The position numbers were made by a program, and so were the translations under genes. A stretch of 64,000 nt of DNA, from positions 372,001 through 436,000 of the forward strand of contig NZ_JSWG01000009.1 of the NCBI RefSeq assembly GCF_000797465.1, written 5' to 3'. Position 1 is the first letter of the stretch. Every line of letters begins with the position of its first letter. The notes under the pieces were generated by a model. It searched no databases and was not told the DNA's origin. It was given only the letters and a program-made list of their open reading frames with translations. Positions 54,708-63,576 of this stretch are shown in pieces. Origin of the DNA: Psychroserpens jangbogonensis (GTDB lineage: Bacteria; Bacteroidota; Bacteroidia; Flavobacteriales; Flavobacteriaceae).

Positions 54708-57700
54708 ATGAGCGCTAAATTTCCTGAGTATAAAGGACTTGACTTACCAAAAGTAGCAGAAGAAATTCTTAACTATTGGGAAGAAAATAACATCTTTGAA
54801 AAAAGTATTTCTACTAGAGAAGGTAACGAACCTTTTGTCTTTTTTGAAGGACCGCCATCTGCAAACGGATTACCTGGTGTACACCATGTTTTAGCTCGTA
54901 CTATTAAAGATATTTTTCCACGTTATAAAACCATGAAAGGTTTCCAAGTAAAGCGGAAAGCAGGTTGGGATACACATGGTTTACCTATTGAACTTGGTGT
55001 TGAAAAAGAATTAGGAATTACTAAGGAAGATATTGGGAAAACGATTTCTGTCGAAGATTACAATGCAGCTTGTAGAAAAGCAGTCATGCGCTACACAGAT
55101 GTTTGGAACGATCTCACTCAAAAAATGGGATATTGGGTAAACATGGATGATCCATATGTTACTTACGATCCAAAATACATGGAAAGTGTTTGGTGGTTGC
55201 TAAAACAAATTTACGATAAAAGCTTACTATATAAAGGCTATACAATTCAGCCATATTCACCAAAAGCAGGAACAGGTCTAAGTTCTCACGAACTTAATCA
55301 ACCAGGAACCTATCAAGATGTGACTGACACAACTGTTGTTGCTCAGTTTAAGGCTAACGAAGCTTCATTACCTGACTTTTTACAAAATGAAGGAGATATT
55401 TTCTTTTTAGCTTGGACAACAACACCTTGGACATTACCAAGTAATACAGCGTTAACTGTTGGTTCAAAAATAGATTATGTATTGGTTGAAACCTATAATC
55501 AATATACATTCAAACCAATGAATGTAATTTTAGCTAAGAAATTAGTGAACTATCAATTCTCTGGAAAATTCAATTTAGTTGAAGACAAATCGGAATTGTT
55601 AGCATACAATTCAGGAGATAAAAAGATTCCATATTTTGTTGTAAAAGAGTTTAAAGGAAAGGACTTAGTCGGAATTACTTACGAGCAGTTATTGCCATAC
55701 GCCTTACCAAATGACAATCCGCAAGATGCTTTTAGAGTTATCTCAGGAGATTTCGTAACAACTGAAGATGGTACAGGAATAGTACATACGGCACCTACTT
55801 TTGGAGCAGATGATGCATTAGTAGCAAAACAAGCTACTCCAGAAATTCCTCCGCTGTTAGTAAAGGATGACAATGGTAATTTAGTGCCTTTAGTCGATTT
55901 ACAAGGTCGTTTTAGACCAGAACTTGGTGAATTTGCTGGTAAGTATGTAAAGAACGAATATTACAATGATGGTGAAGCTCCAGAACGTTCAATTGATGTT
56001 GAGCTCGCTATTAAATTAAAAGAAGAGAATAAAGCCTTTAAGGTTGAAAAGTATAAGCACAGTTATCCAAACTGTTGGAGAACTGATAAGCCAATTTTAT
56101 ATTATCCATTAGATTCTTGGTTCATCAAAGTAACTGATGTGAAAGATAGAATGCATGAGCTAAATAAAACTATTAATTGGAAACCAAAATCAACCGGAGA
56201 AGGTCGTTTTGGTAATTGGTTAGCAAATGCAAACGATTGGAATTTATCGCGATCTCGATATTGGGGAATTCCATTACCAATTTGGAGAACTGAAGATGGA
56301 ACTGAAGAAATCTGTGTTGGTTCTGTTGGAGAACTTAAAAATGAAATGGCAAAAGCTGTTCAGGCTGGAGTACTTTCAAAAGATATCTTCGACGATTTTG
56401 AAGTTGGAAACAATTCCGATGAGAACTATGCTAAAATAGATTTACACAAAAATATTGTTGATGAGATTGTGTTAGTATCGCCAAACGGACAACCAATGCA
56501 ACGTGAAAGCGACTTGATTGATGTTTGGTTCGATTCTGGCTCTATGCCTTATGCACAATGGCATTATCCTTTTGAGAATAAGGAACTCATTGATGAAGGG
56601 AAATCATTTCCAGCCGATTTTATTGCTGAAGGTGTTGACCAAACTCGTGGATGGTTTTATACGCTTCATGCGATTGGAACAATGGTATTCGATTCTGTAG
56701 CTTACAAAAACGTAGTGTCTAATGGTTTAGTATTAGATAAGAACGGACAAAAAATGTCGAAACGTTTAGGTAACGCAACAGATCCTTTTGAAACCTTAGG
56801 GAATTATGGAGCAGATGCCACACGTTGGTATATGATTATGAATGCTAATCCTTGGGATAATTTAAAATTTGATCTAGAAGGAATTGAAGAGGTGAGACGA
56901 AAGTTTTTCGGAACACTATATAACACCTATTCGTTTTTTACATTATACACCAATTTAGATAAATTCACATATAGCGAAGCTGATATTCCATTGGCTGAAC
57001 GACCAGAAATTGACCGTTGGATTTTATCTGAATTGCATACCTTAATTCAAAAGGTAGACAATTTCTATGAAGAGTACGAGCCAACAAAAGCGGCTAGAGC
57101 AATTTCAGACTTTACACAAGATTACGTTAGTAATTGGTATGTACGTTTAAGTAGAAGGCGTTTCTGGAAAGGCGATTATCAATCTGATAAAATTTCGGCT
57201 TATCAAACTTTGTATACATGTATGACAACCATTGCCAAGTTAGGTGCTCCAATAGCTCCTTTCTTTATGGATCGTTTATATATGGATTTAAATTCAGTGA
57301 CGAATAAGGAAACGTTTGAAAGTGTGCACTTATCTGAATTCCCAAAGTTTGATGCATCTTTTGTTGATAAGGCGTTAGAACGTAAAATGGAAAGCGCACA
57401 AACAATTTCTTCATTAGTATTATCGTTAAGAGCTAAAGAAAAGATTAAAGTACGTCAGCCACTTCAAAAAATCATGATTCCTATTGACTCGAAAGATCAA
57501 AAAGATGAGATTTTAGCAGTTGCCGAATTGATAAAATCTGAAGTGAATGTGAAATCTGTTGAGGTTTTAGAAGACGCTTCAGGAATATTAGTAAAACAAA
57601 TTAAACCAAATTTCAAAGTTTTAGGACCACGTTTTGGTGCAGATATGAAAGCTGTAGCTCAGGCAGTTAACAGTTTTTCAGCAGAAGACATCAAAAAAAT

Positions 57701-58112
57701 CGAGCAAAATGGTAGTCTCGACGTTGAAATTAATGGAAAAAACATTACTTTAGAACAATCAGATGTCGAGATAACATCAAAAGATATTGAAGGATGGCTT
57801 GTGGCAAGTTCAGGTGCGTTAACAGTAGCTTTAGATGTTACCATTACTGAAGAGTTACAAAAAGAAGGTATTGCAAGAGAATTAGTAAATAGAATCCAAA
57901 ATCTACGTAAAGATTCTGGTTTTGAATTGACAGATAGAATTGCAGTACAGTTTCAAAAAGACGAACATATTATTAACGCAATAAACAAGAACTTAGAGTA
58001 TATAAAAACAGAAACTCTAACAGACGAATTAGAAATTTTAGACAACCTAAAAGATGGTATAGAAATTGCTTTTGATGATGTAAATACCAAATTGTTTATA
58101 CAAAAAATTTAA
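54708..58112 (+). CDS. ileS: Isoleucine--tRNA ligase, eukaryote-like type 2
   Basis: IleRS charges tRNA-Ile and edits valine. The 1134-residue protein is longer than E. coli IleRS (about 938). The HIGH region reads GLPGVHHVLART, the form found in the eukaryote-like (type 2) enzymes rather than HIGHALNK of the bacterial type 1, and the KMSKS loop is KMSKR near residue 682. The CP1 editing domain lies at about 190-400 (with AWTTTPWTLPSNTALTV), and a long C-terminal extension follows the anticodon domain. Type 2 IleRS enzymes are known to resist mupirocin. The ATG at 54708 gives the family N-terminus. A dksA-like gene and lspA follow. Confidence 0.97.
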   Translation: MSAKFPEYKGLDLPKVAEEILNYWEENNIFEKSISTREGNEPFVFFEGPPSANGLPGVHHVLARTIKDIFPRYKTMKGFQVKRKAGWDTHGLPIELGVEKELGITKEDIGKTISVEDYNAACRKAVMRYTDVWNDLTQKMGYWVNMDDPYVTYDPKYMESVWWLLKQIYDKSLLYKGYTIQPYSPKAGTGLSSHELNQPGTYQDVTDTTVVAQFKANEASLPDFLQNEGDIFFLAWTTTPWTLPSNTALTVGSKIDYVLVETYNQYTFKPMNVILAKKLVNYQFSGKFNLVEDKSELLAYNSGDKKIPYFVVKEFKGKDLVGITYEQLLPYALPNDNPQDAFRVISGDFVTTEDGTGIVHTAPTFGADDALVAKQATPEIPPLLVKDDNGNLVPLVDLQGRFRPELGEFAGKYVKNEYYNDGEAPERSIDVELAIKLKEENKAFKVEKYKHSYPNCWRTDKPILYYPLDSWFIKVTDVKDRMHELNKTINWKPKSTGEGRFGNWLANANDWNLSRSRYWGIPLPIWRTEDGTEEICVGSVGELKNEMAKAVQAGVLSKDIFDDFEVGNNSDENYAKIDLHKNIVDEIVLVSPNGQPMQRESDLIDVWFDSGSMPYAQWHYPFENKELIDEGKSFPADFIAEGVDQTRGWFYTLHAIGTMVFDSVAYKNVVSNGLVLDKNGQKMSKRLGNATDPFETLGNYGADATRWYMIMNANPWDNLKFDLEGIEEVRRKFFGTLYNTYSFFTLYTNLDKFTYSEADIPLAERPEIDRWILSELHTLIQKVDNFYEEYEPTKAARAISDFTQDYVSNWYVRLSRRRFWKGDYQSDKISAYQTLYTCMTTIAKLGAPIAPFFMDRLYMDLNSVTNKETFESVHLSEFPKFDASFVDKALERKMESAQTISSLVLSLRAKEKIKVRQPLQKIMIPIDSKDQKDEILAVAELIKSEVNVKSVEVLEDASGILVKQIKPNFKVLGPRFGADMKAVAQAVNSFSAEDIKKIEQNGSLDVEINGKNITLEQSDVEITSKDIEGWLVASSGALTVALDVTITEELQKEGIARELVNRIQNLRKDSGFELTDRIAVQFQKDEHIINAINKNLEYIKTETLTDELEILDNLKDGIEIAFDDVNTKLFIQKI

Positions 58113-58116
58113 AATC

Positions 58117-58497
58117 ATGGGAACAGATAGTACAGTAAGATATTCAGATAAAGATCTAGCAGAATTTAAAACATTGCTTTTAGAAAAAATCGAAAAAGCA
58201 GAACACGATTTAGAACTCATTAAAAGTGCGTACATGAACGACCATAATAATGGTACAGATGATACATCGCCAACGTTTAAGGCATTTGAAGAAGGAAGTG
58301 CAACAATGAGTAAAGAAGCAAACTCTCAATTGGCAATACGTCAAGAAAAATTCATTAGAGATTTAAAAAATGCTATTATTAGAATTGAAAACAAATCTTA
58401 TGGCGTTTGTAGAGTTACTGGAAAACTCATCAATATAGAACGTCTTAAGTTAGTGCCTCATGCTACTTTAAGTATTGAAGCAAAAAACATGCAATAA
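58117..58497 (+). CDS. DksA/TraR-like protein without the zinc-finger cysteines
   Basis: A 126-residue protein with a helical coiled-coil region (residues about 10-90) and the DksA/TraR globular end YGVCRVTGKLINIERLKLVPHAT. Of the four zinc-binding Cys only Cys98 remains; expected partners are Thr101, Ser119 and Ala122. The fold must therefore be held without zinc. The coiled-coil tip is TSPTFKAF, not the DxxDxA type of E. coli DksA. It is 4 nt after ileS and 112 nt before lspA. RNA-polymerase binding is inferred only from the family; such variants are common in Flavobacteriia. Confidence 0.85.
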   Translation: MGTDSTVRYSDKDLAEFKTLLLEKIEKAEHDLELIKSAYMNDHNNGTDDTSPTFKAFEEGSATMSKEANSQLAIRQEKFIRDLKNAIIRIENKSYGVCRVTGKLINIERLKLVPHATLSIEAKNMQ

Positions 58498-58516
58498 CAC
58501 AAAATTAGTTTCCTAT

Positions 58517-58547
58517 AAAAAACGTCTTATGTAAATAAGGCGTTTTT
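58517..58547 (+). terminator. Terminator after the DksA-like gene
   Basis: AAAAACGTCTTAT pairs with ATAAGGCGTTTTT with one G-U pair over a GTAA loop, followed by T-rich sequence. It ends the ileS-dksA transcript and means lspA needs its own promoter. Confidence 0.8.
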
Positions 58548-58609
58548 CTTTTTGCAAGAGATTGCTAACTAAATAAAAGGTTTATTTTTACAATCTGTAA
58601 TATTCAATC

Positions 58610-59263
58610 ATGTCTTTAAAAAAAGCAACACTTCTTATTGTCATTATTTTATTGGTAGATCAAATATCTAAAATCTACATTAAAACAAATTTTGCGTTAA
58701 CTGAAAGAGTAGAAGTATTCTCTTGGTTTCAGATTTTATTTGTAGAAAATGAAGGCATGGCTTGGGGAACAAAAATTAGTGATTTTGTCTCGTTTATTTC
58801 AGATAGGACAGCAAAAGTTTGTTTGACTATTTTTAGAATATTAGCAGTTTTTGGGATTGGGTATTGGTTAAATAAATCTATCAAAGTTAAAAGTCCCAAA
58901 ACATTAATTTTTGCAGTGTCTCTTATTTTAGCTGGAGCTTTAGGTAATATTATTGATTCAGTTTTTTACGGAGTCTTTTTTGATTCAAGTTCTGGACAAG
59001 TGGCTTCTTTTTTACCTGCTGAAGGAGGTTACGATGCTATTTTTCATGGTAAAGTTGTAGATATGTTACATTTCCCAATGTGGAGTGGTGTATTACCTGA
59101 TTGGATTCCGTTTTATGGAGGGCAATACTTTACGTTTTTTGAGCCTGTTTTCAATATTGCAGATATGGCAATTAGCACAGGAATTGGGATTTTAATTTTC
59201 TTTAATAAACGTGCTTTTAATAATGAAGAAAAGGAAGAAGTTACTGAAAATTCTTTAGCTTAA
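58610..59263 (+). CDS. lspA: Lipoprotein signal peptidase (SPase II) with an inserted loop
   Basis: LspA cleaves lipoprotein signal peptides ahead of the lipidated Cys. The 217-residue inner-membrane protein has the family blocks DQISKIYIK near residue 17, FVENEGMAWG, the catalytic Asp116 in NIIDSVFYG and Asp185 in FNIADMAIS. The two Asp are about 69 residues apart, versus about 27 in the E. coli enzyme, because of an inserted segment (about 122-175, SSSGQVASFLPAEGG...). This loop should be periplasmic. The linkage to ileS follows the ancient ileS-lspA order. Confidence 0.95.
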   Translation: MSLKKATLLIVIILLVDQISKIYIKTNFALTERVEVFSWFQILFVENEGMAWGTKISDFVSFISDRTAKVCLTIFRILAVFGIGYWLNKSIKVKSPKTLIFAVSLILAGALGNIIDSVFYGVFFDSSSGQVASFLPAEGGYDAIFHGKVVDMLHFPMWSGVLPDWIPFYGGQYFTFFEPVFNIADMAISTGIGILIFFNKRAFNNEEKEEVTENSLA

Positions 59264-59823
59264 AACGTGTAAACCTTTTCAGGAGTCACACAATAATCCA
59301 ATAGTATATCTCCTTCATAAACAGCAATAATTTGTTCCTCGCTTTTAAAAAAAGAAAGCCCAATTTTAATAGTTTCAGGTTTGCAATTTGCTAAAAATTT
59401 GTCGTAGAATCCTTTTCCATAACCAACACGATTTCCTTTTTGATCAAATGCCAAAAGAGGAATAAAAACAACATCAAGTTGTTTAGTATCAATTGGAATA
59501 CCACTAACAGGTTCAGGGATATTCCATTTGTTTTTTTTGATTTTAGTGCTATCAGTTAATAAGTAGTGCACCATTTCTATTGTTGTAAAATCACTTTTTG
59601 AAATAACGATATGTTTATCTTTTCCTGAAAGGATACTTAAGATATAATCTGTGTTGACCTCTTTGTGTTCTGTTATAGATAAAAATGTATGATAAAACTC
59701 GTAATTCCAGATTGGTAATGCGAGTAATTGATTGGCAATTTGCAAACTCTGATCTTCAATTTGACCTTCGGAAAGATTCTTCCGTAATAGTTTGTATGTC
59801 GCTCTTAATTCAGCTTTAATCAT
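59260..59823 (-). CDS. 5-formyltetrahydrofolate cyclo-ligase
   Basis: 5-FCL converts 5-formyl-THF to 5,10-methenyl-THF using ATP. The 187-residue protein has the family start [15 protein letters not shown] and the ATP/folate signature NRVGYGKGFYDKFL, with the PLLAFDQKG strand before it. It is the last of three overlapping minus-strand genes after rimK and the aspartoacylase-like gene (8-nt overlap with the latter). It converges on lspA with a 4-nt overlap of the stops. Confidence 0.93.
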   Translation of the reverse strand: MIKAELRATYKLLRKNLSEGQIEDQSLQIANQLLALPIWNYEFYHTFLSITEHKEVNTDYILSILSGKDKHIVISKSDFTTIEMVHYLLTDSTKIKKNKWNIPEPVSGIPIDTKQLDVVFIPLLAFDQKGNRVGYGKGFYDKFLANCKPETIKIGLSFFKSEEQIIAVYEGDILLDYCVTPEKVYTF

Positions 59824-60787
59824 TTTTTACAGCAGTTGTAATATGAAAAACAGCATCACCTTGATAGATGATTGGAGATTCGTTTACATTAAAAATATAA
59901 CCAGCATTTGGTGCTTTTACGAAATGATTGAAACTTCCATAAGGATCAGTAATGTTTCCTAGAACTTCATTTTTTTCCACATATGTATTTATCGCTACTG
60001 TTGCCTTAAACATGCCCGAATATTTAGCCCTTAACCATTTACTATCCGAAATGATGGTAGCCTTAGTTTTGGGTTTTGATGCTTTAAATTTAGAGTTAAG
60101 CATGTCCAAATGATTTAAAATACGTTTGGCGCCATTTACTCCAGTATTGGTAATGTTACTATGAATATTAAAAGATTTGCCACCTTCAAATAAAAGCATA
60201 GGCACGCCTAACTTATAGCAGGAGTTTCTAAAAGACTTGTTTCGGTTTTTAGAATAATAAATGAAAGGAGCACCAAAAACGTGAGCCAACTCAGATAGTA
60301 CTGGATTATCTTTAGTAATACGAATCTGTGCTGCATTAAATCGATCTGCACCACCTGTATGAAAGTCAATAATAAAATCGGCATGTGGTACAATCTCTTT
60401 CATCACAAAATGCGCTACTCTACTCGCTAATGAACCCTTTGCACCACCTGGAAAAACACGATTAAGATCACGACCATCAGGAAACAAGCGATCCATGTTT
60501 AAGAAACCAAAAACATTGATTACTGGCACACAAATAATTGTTCCTTTTTTTGGTTTATTAATCCCTTTAGCAATTATTTGTCGAACGATTTCTACACCAT
60601 TAATTTCATCACCATGAATACCAGCTGTCATTAAGACTGTTGGTCCTGGTTTTTTAGAGCGCTCAATAATAATAGGAACATCTAGTGTGTTTCGAGTATG
60701 TAGTTTAGCGACTTCAAAAGTAACTGTTGCGCTTTCACCTAAAGCTACTTTTTCACCTAATATTTCTAATATGTCTTTATCGCTCAT
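59816..60787 (-). CDS. Succinylglutamate desuccinylase/aspartoacylase family protein
   Basis: The 323-residue metalloenzyme of the M14-like AstE/ASPA family has the zinc motif [12 protein letters not shown] (His and Glu of HxxE), the third ligand His in IIDFHTGG, an Arg-rich substrate region and a catalytic Glu in [11 protein letters not shown]-terminal beta-barrel extension of about 90 residues follows. It overlaps rimK by 4 nt upstream and the 5-FCL gene by 8 nt downstream. The tight pair with an ATP-grasp glutamate ligase suggests the two enzymes add and remove, or ligate and trim, the same acyl-amino-acid or glutamyl groups. The substrate is unknown. Confidence 0.88.
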   Translation of the reverse strand: MSDKDILEILGEKVALGESATVTFEVAKLHTRNTLDVPIIIERSKKPGPTVLMTAGIHGDEINGVEIVRQIIAKGINKPKKGTIICVPVINVFGFLNMDRLFPDGRDLNRVFPGGAKGSLASRVAHFVMKEIVPHADFIIDFHTGGADRFNAAQIRITKDNPVLSELAHVFGAPFIYYSKNRNKSFRNSCYKLGVPMLLFEGGKSFNIHSNITNTGVNGAKRILNHLDMLNSKFKASKPKTKATIISDSKWLRAKYSGMFKATVAINTYVEKNEVLGNITDPYGSFNHFVKAPNAGYIFNVNESPIIYQGDAVFHITTAVKND

Positions 60788-61662
60788 TTATTTTTACTGC
60801 TTTCTATAAAAGTGATAATTGCTCTTGCTATATTTCTACCTGTGGCTCCTTCAATACCTTCTAGACCTGGAGTTGAGTTTACTTCTAATAGTAAAGGTCC
60901 TCTAGATGATTGTAACATGTCAACACCACAAACAGGGAGTTTTAATACTCTCGATGCATTCATTGCTAGTTTTAATTCGTCTGTATTTAGTTTAATAATA
61001 TTAGCACTTCCACCACGATGTAAATTTGATCTAAAGTCTCCTTCTTTGCCTTGTCGCTTCATAGCTCCAACAACTTGACCATCTACAACTAAAGCTCTAA
61101 TGTCTGCGCCTTTTGCTTCTTTAATAAACTCTTGCACAATCACACGTGCTTGCAGTCCGTTAAAAGCTTCGAGTACAGATTCAGCAGCATTTTTTGATTC
61201 CGCTAAAACTACTCCTAAACCTTGAGTGCCTTCTAAAAGCTTTATGATTACTGGTGTTCCGCCAACATGTTCGATAACTTCTTCAACATCACGAGAGTAG
61301 TTTGTAAATACGGTTTTAGGCATTCCAATTCCTGCTTTACTTAGGCGTTGTAAACTGCGCAATTTATCTCTCGAGCGTTGTATAGCATCTGAAGTTACAA
61401 TAGTAAATACGCCCATTTCTTCGAACTGTCTTACCAGAGCGCAACCATAAAAGGTAACAGAAGAACCTATTCTGGGAATAATAGCATCTACATAATCTAA
61501 GTATCTGTCTTTATAATAAATGGTTGGTTTTTCCTTTTCAATGATAATATCACATTTCAAAGGATCAATGACTTCCATTTCATGACCTCTCGCTTCTCCT
61601 TCTTTGACTAGTCGTTGAGTAGAATACAAATGTGGATTTCTAGATAAAATGACTATGTTCAT
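60784..61662 (-). CDS. rimK: RimK-type ATP-grasp ligase (ribosomal protein S6 glutamate ligase family)
   Basis: A 292-residue ATP-grasp ligase of the RimK group, which in E. coli adds glutamate residues to the C-terminus of ribosomal protein S6. It has the N-terminal RimK domain ([21 protein letters not shown]), the ATP-grasp phosphate loop [11 protein letters not shown], and the metal-binding C-terminal end [20 protein letters not shown]. Size and motifs match RimK rather than other ATP-grasp groups. The partner is an aspartoacylase-like gene, not rimB/rimA, so the substrate may differ from S6. It heads the three-gene operon. Confidence 0.9.
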   Translation of the reverse strand: MNIVILSRNPHLYSTQRLVKEGEARGHEMEVIDPLKCDIIIEKEKPTIYYKDRYLDYVDAIIPRIGSSVTFYGCALVRQFEEMGVFTIVTSDAIQRSRDKLRSLQRLSKAGIGMPKTVFTNYSRDVEEVIEHVGGTPVIIKLLEGTQGLGVVLAESKNAAESVLEAFNGLQARVIVQEFIKEAKGADIRALVVDGQVVGAMKRQGKEGDFRSNLHRGGSANIIKLNTDELKLAMNASRVLKLPVCGVDMLQSSRGPLLLEVNSTPGLEGIEGATGRNIARAIITFIESSKNK

Positions 61663-61770
61663 TGGATATACTTAATTGGTTTAAGTAAAGAGTGTTTTTA
61701 GATAATTACTTTTGATGTTGCAATATACTAAAATAGCTTATGATTTTTTTTGCGTTATAAGCTTTTCATT

Positions 61771-61778
61771 TAACTTTG
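61771..61778 (+). promoter_or_regulatory. uvrC promoter -7 box (TAACTTTG), 4 nt before the ATG
   Basis: Exact TAnnTTTG with a TTG 18 nt upstream at 61750-61752, so a complete consensus promoter. It ends only 4 nt before the uvrC ATG, so the mRNA should be leaderless. Confidence 0.6.
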
Positions 61779-61782
61779 AATT

Positions 61783-63576
61783 ATGCAAAACCCTACTTTA
61801 GAGTTACAATTAAAAACCTTGCCACAAGAACCTGGTGTATACCAATATTATGATGTCGATGGTAAGTTAATCTATGTAGGAAAAGCAAAAAACATCAAGA
61901 AGAGAGTCAAATCATATTTTACCAAAACACATGAGAATGGTAAAACACGAGTGCTTGTCAAAAAAATCGCAAGTGTCCAACATATTGTTGTAGAGACTGA
62001 AAAAGATGCACTTTTATTAGAGAATAATCTTATAAAAAAATATCAGCCACGATACAATGTGCTTTTAAAAGATGACAAATCATATCCATGGATTTGTATC
62101 AAGAAAGAACGATTTCCAAGGGTGTTTCCAACACGACGTGTTTTTAAAGACGGTTCCGAATACTTCGGACCTTATACAAGTATGAAGACTGTTCATACCT
62201 TATTAGATTTAATCAAAGGACTCTATCACCTCAGAAATTGCAACTTTAATTTATCTAAAGAAAAAATTGAATCTGGCAAATACAAAGTGTGTTTAGAATA
62301 TCATTTAGGAAACTGTAAAGGACCTTGTGAAGATTTGCAAAAGGAAGATGAATACAATCAATATATTACAGCTATCAGAGAAATCTTAAAAGGAAATTTT
62401 AAAGATTCGTTGGCACAGTTTAAAATGCAAATGAAGCAATTGGCTCAAGAGATGCAATTTGAAGAAGCGCAACGAATTAAAGAAAAAATAGAAATTCTTG
62501 AAAATTACCAAGCAAAATCTACCATTGTAAACCCTAAGATTAGTAATGTTGATGTGTTTTCAATTAAGAGTGATGAAGGCTATGGTTATATTAATTTTTT
62601 ACAACTATCCTACGGAAATATTATTAGATCACATACACTTGAAATTAAGAAGAAACTCGACGAAACAGATAAACAATTATTAGAACTTGCCATTACTGAA
62701 ATAAGACAGCGTTTTACTTTAAACTCAACTGAAATTTATGTGCCATTTAAAATAGATTTAGGCGAAGATTTAAAAGTAACCATTCCAAAGCTTGGTGATA
62801 AAAAACGGATTTTAGATTTATCCCTTCGTAATGCAAAGTATTACAGAATGGAACGTTTCAAACAAGTTAAAATTGTCGATCCAGATCGTCATGCCAACCG
62901 AATTATGGCACAAATGAAATCAGATTTGCGATTACCTGAAGAGCCACGTCAAATAGAGTGTTTTGATAATTCGAATATTCAAGGGACACATCCTGTAGCT
63001 GCTTGTGTTGTTTTTAAAGATGGCAAACCAAGTAAAAAAGATTACAGACATTTTAATATTAAAACTGTTGAAGGTCCAGATGATTTTGCATCGATGGAAG
63101 AAGTTGTGTATCGCAGATATAAACGCTTAATAGATGAAGAACAACCATTACCACAATTGATTATTATTGATGGAGGAAAAGGCCAGCTATCTTCCGCGTT
63201 AAAAAGTTTAGATGTGTTAAATCTTAGGAATAAAATTGCAATCATCGGAATTGCGAAACGTTTGGAAGAATTATTTTACCCAGATGACCCAATTCCTTTA
63301 TATTTAGACAAAAAAAGTGAAACGCTTAAAATAATCCAACAATTGCGTAATGAAGCGCATCGTTTCGGAATCGAACATCATAGAAATAGAAGAAGTAAAA
63401 GCGCGTTAACAACAGAATTAGAAACCATTCCAGGAATTGGTGAACAAACTGTTGTGGCTTTAATGAAACAATTTAAGTCTGTTAAACGAATTTCTGAAGC
63501 TGATGAAAAAGATTTAGAAAACGTGGTTGGAAACTCAAGAGCAAAAAAGATAAAAGACTATTATAACTCAAAATGA
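61783..63576 (+). CDS. uvrC: Excinuclease ABC subunit C
   Basis: UvrC makes the 3' and 5' incisions in nucleotide excision repair. The 597-residue protein has the GIY-YIG domain at the N-terminus (PGVYQYYDV...IYVGKAKNIKKRV), a Cys-containing segment (CNFNLS...CLEYHLGNCKGPC), the UvrB-interacting UVR motif near residues 205-235, the RNase H-like nuclease domain with ECFDNSNIQGTHPVA, and two C-terminal helix-hairpin-helix motifs (TIPGIGEQTVVALMK). Complete. A four-base ATGA overlap joins it to the patatin gene downstream. Confidence 0.97.
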   Translation: MQNPTLELQLKTLPQEPGVYQYYDVDGKLIYVGKAKNIKKRVKSYFTKTHENGKTRVLVKKIASVQHIVVETEKDALLLENNLIKKYQPRYNVLLKDDKSYPWICIKKERFPRVFPTRRVFKDGSEYFGPYTSMKTVHTLLDLIKGLYHLRNCNFNLSKEKIESGKYKVCLEYHLGNCKGPCEDLQKEDEYNQYITAIREILKGNFKDSLAQFKMQMKQLAQEMQFEEAQRIKEKIEILENYQAKSTIVNPKISNVDVFSIKSDEGYGYINFLQLSYGNIIRSHTLEIKKKLDETDKQLLELAITEIRQRFTLNSTEIYVPFKIDLGEDLKVTIPKLGDKKRILDLSLRNAKYYRMERFKQVKIVDPDRHANRIMAQMKSDLRLPEEPRQIECFDNSNIQGTHPVAACVVFKDGKPSKKDYRHFNIKTVEGPDDFASMEEVVYRRYKRLIDEEQPLPQLIIIDGGKGQLSSALKSLDVLNLRNKIAIIGIAKRLEELFYPDDPIPLYLDKKSETLKIIQQLRNEAHRFGIEHHRNRRSKSALTTELETIPGIGEQTVVALMKQFKSVKRISEADEKDLENVVGNSRAKKIKDYYNSK

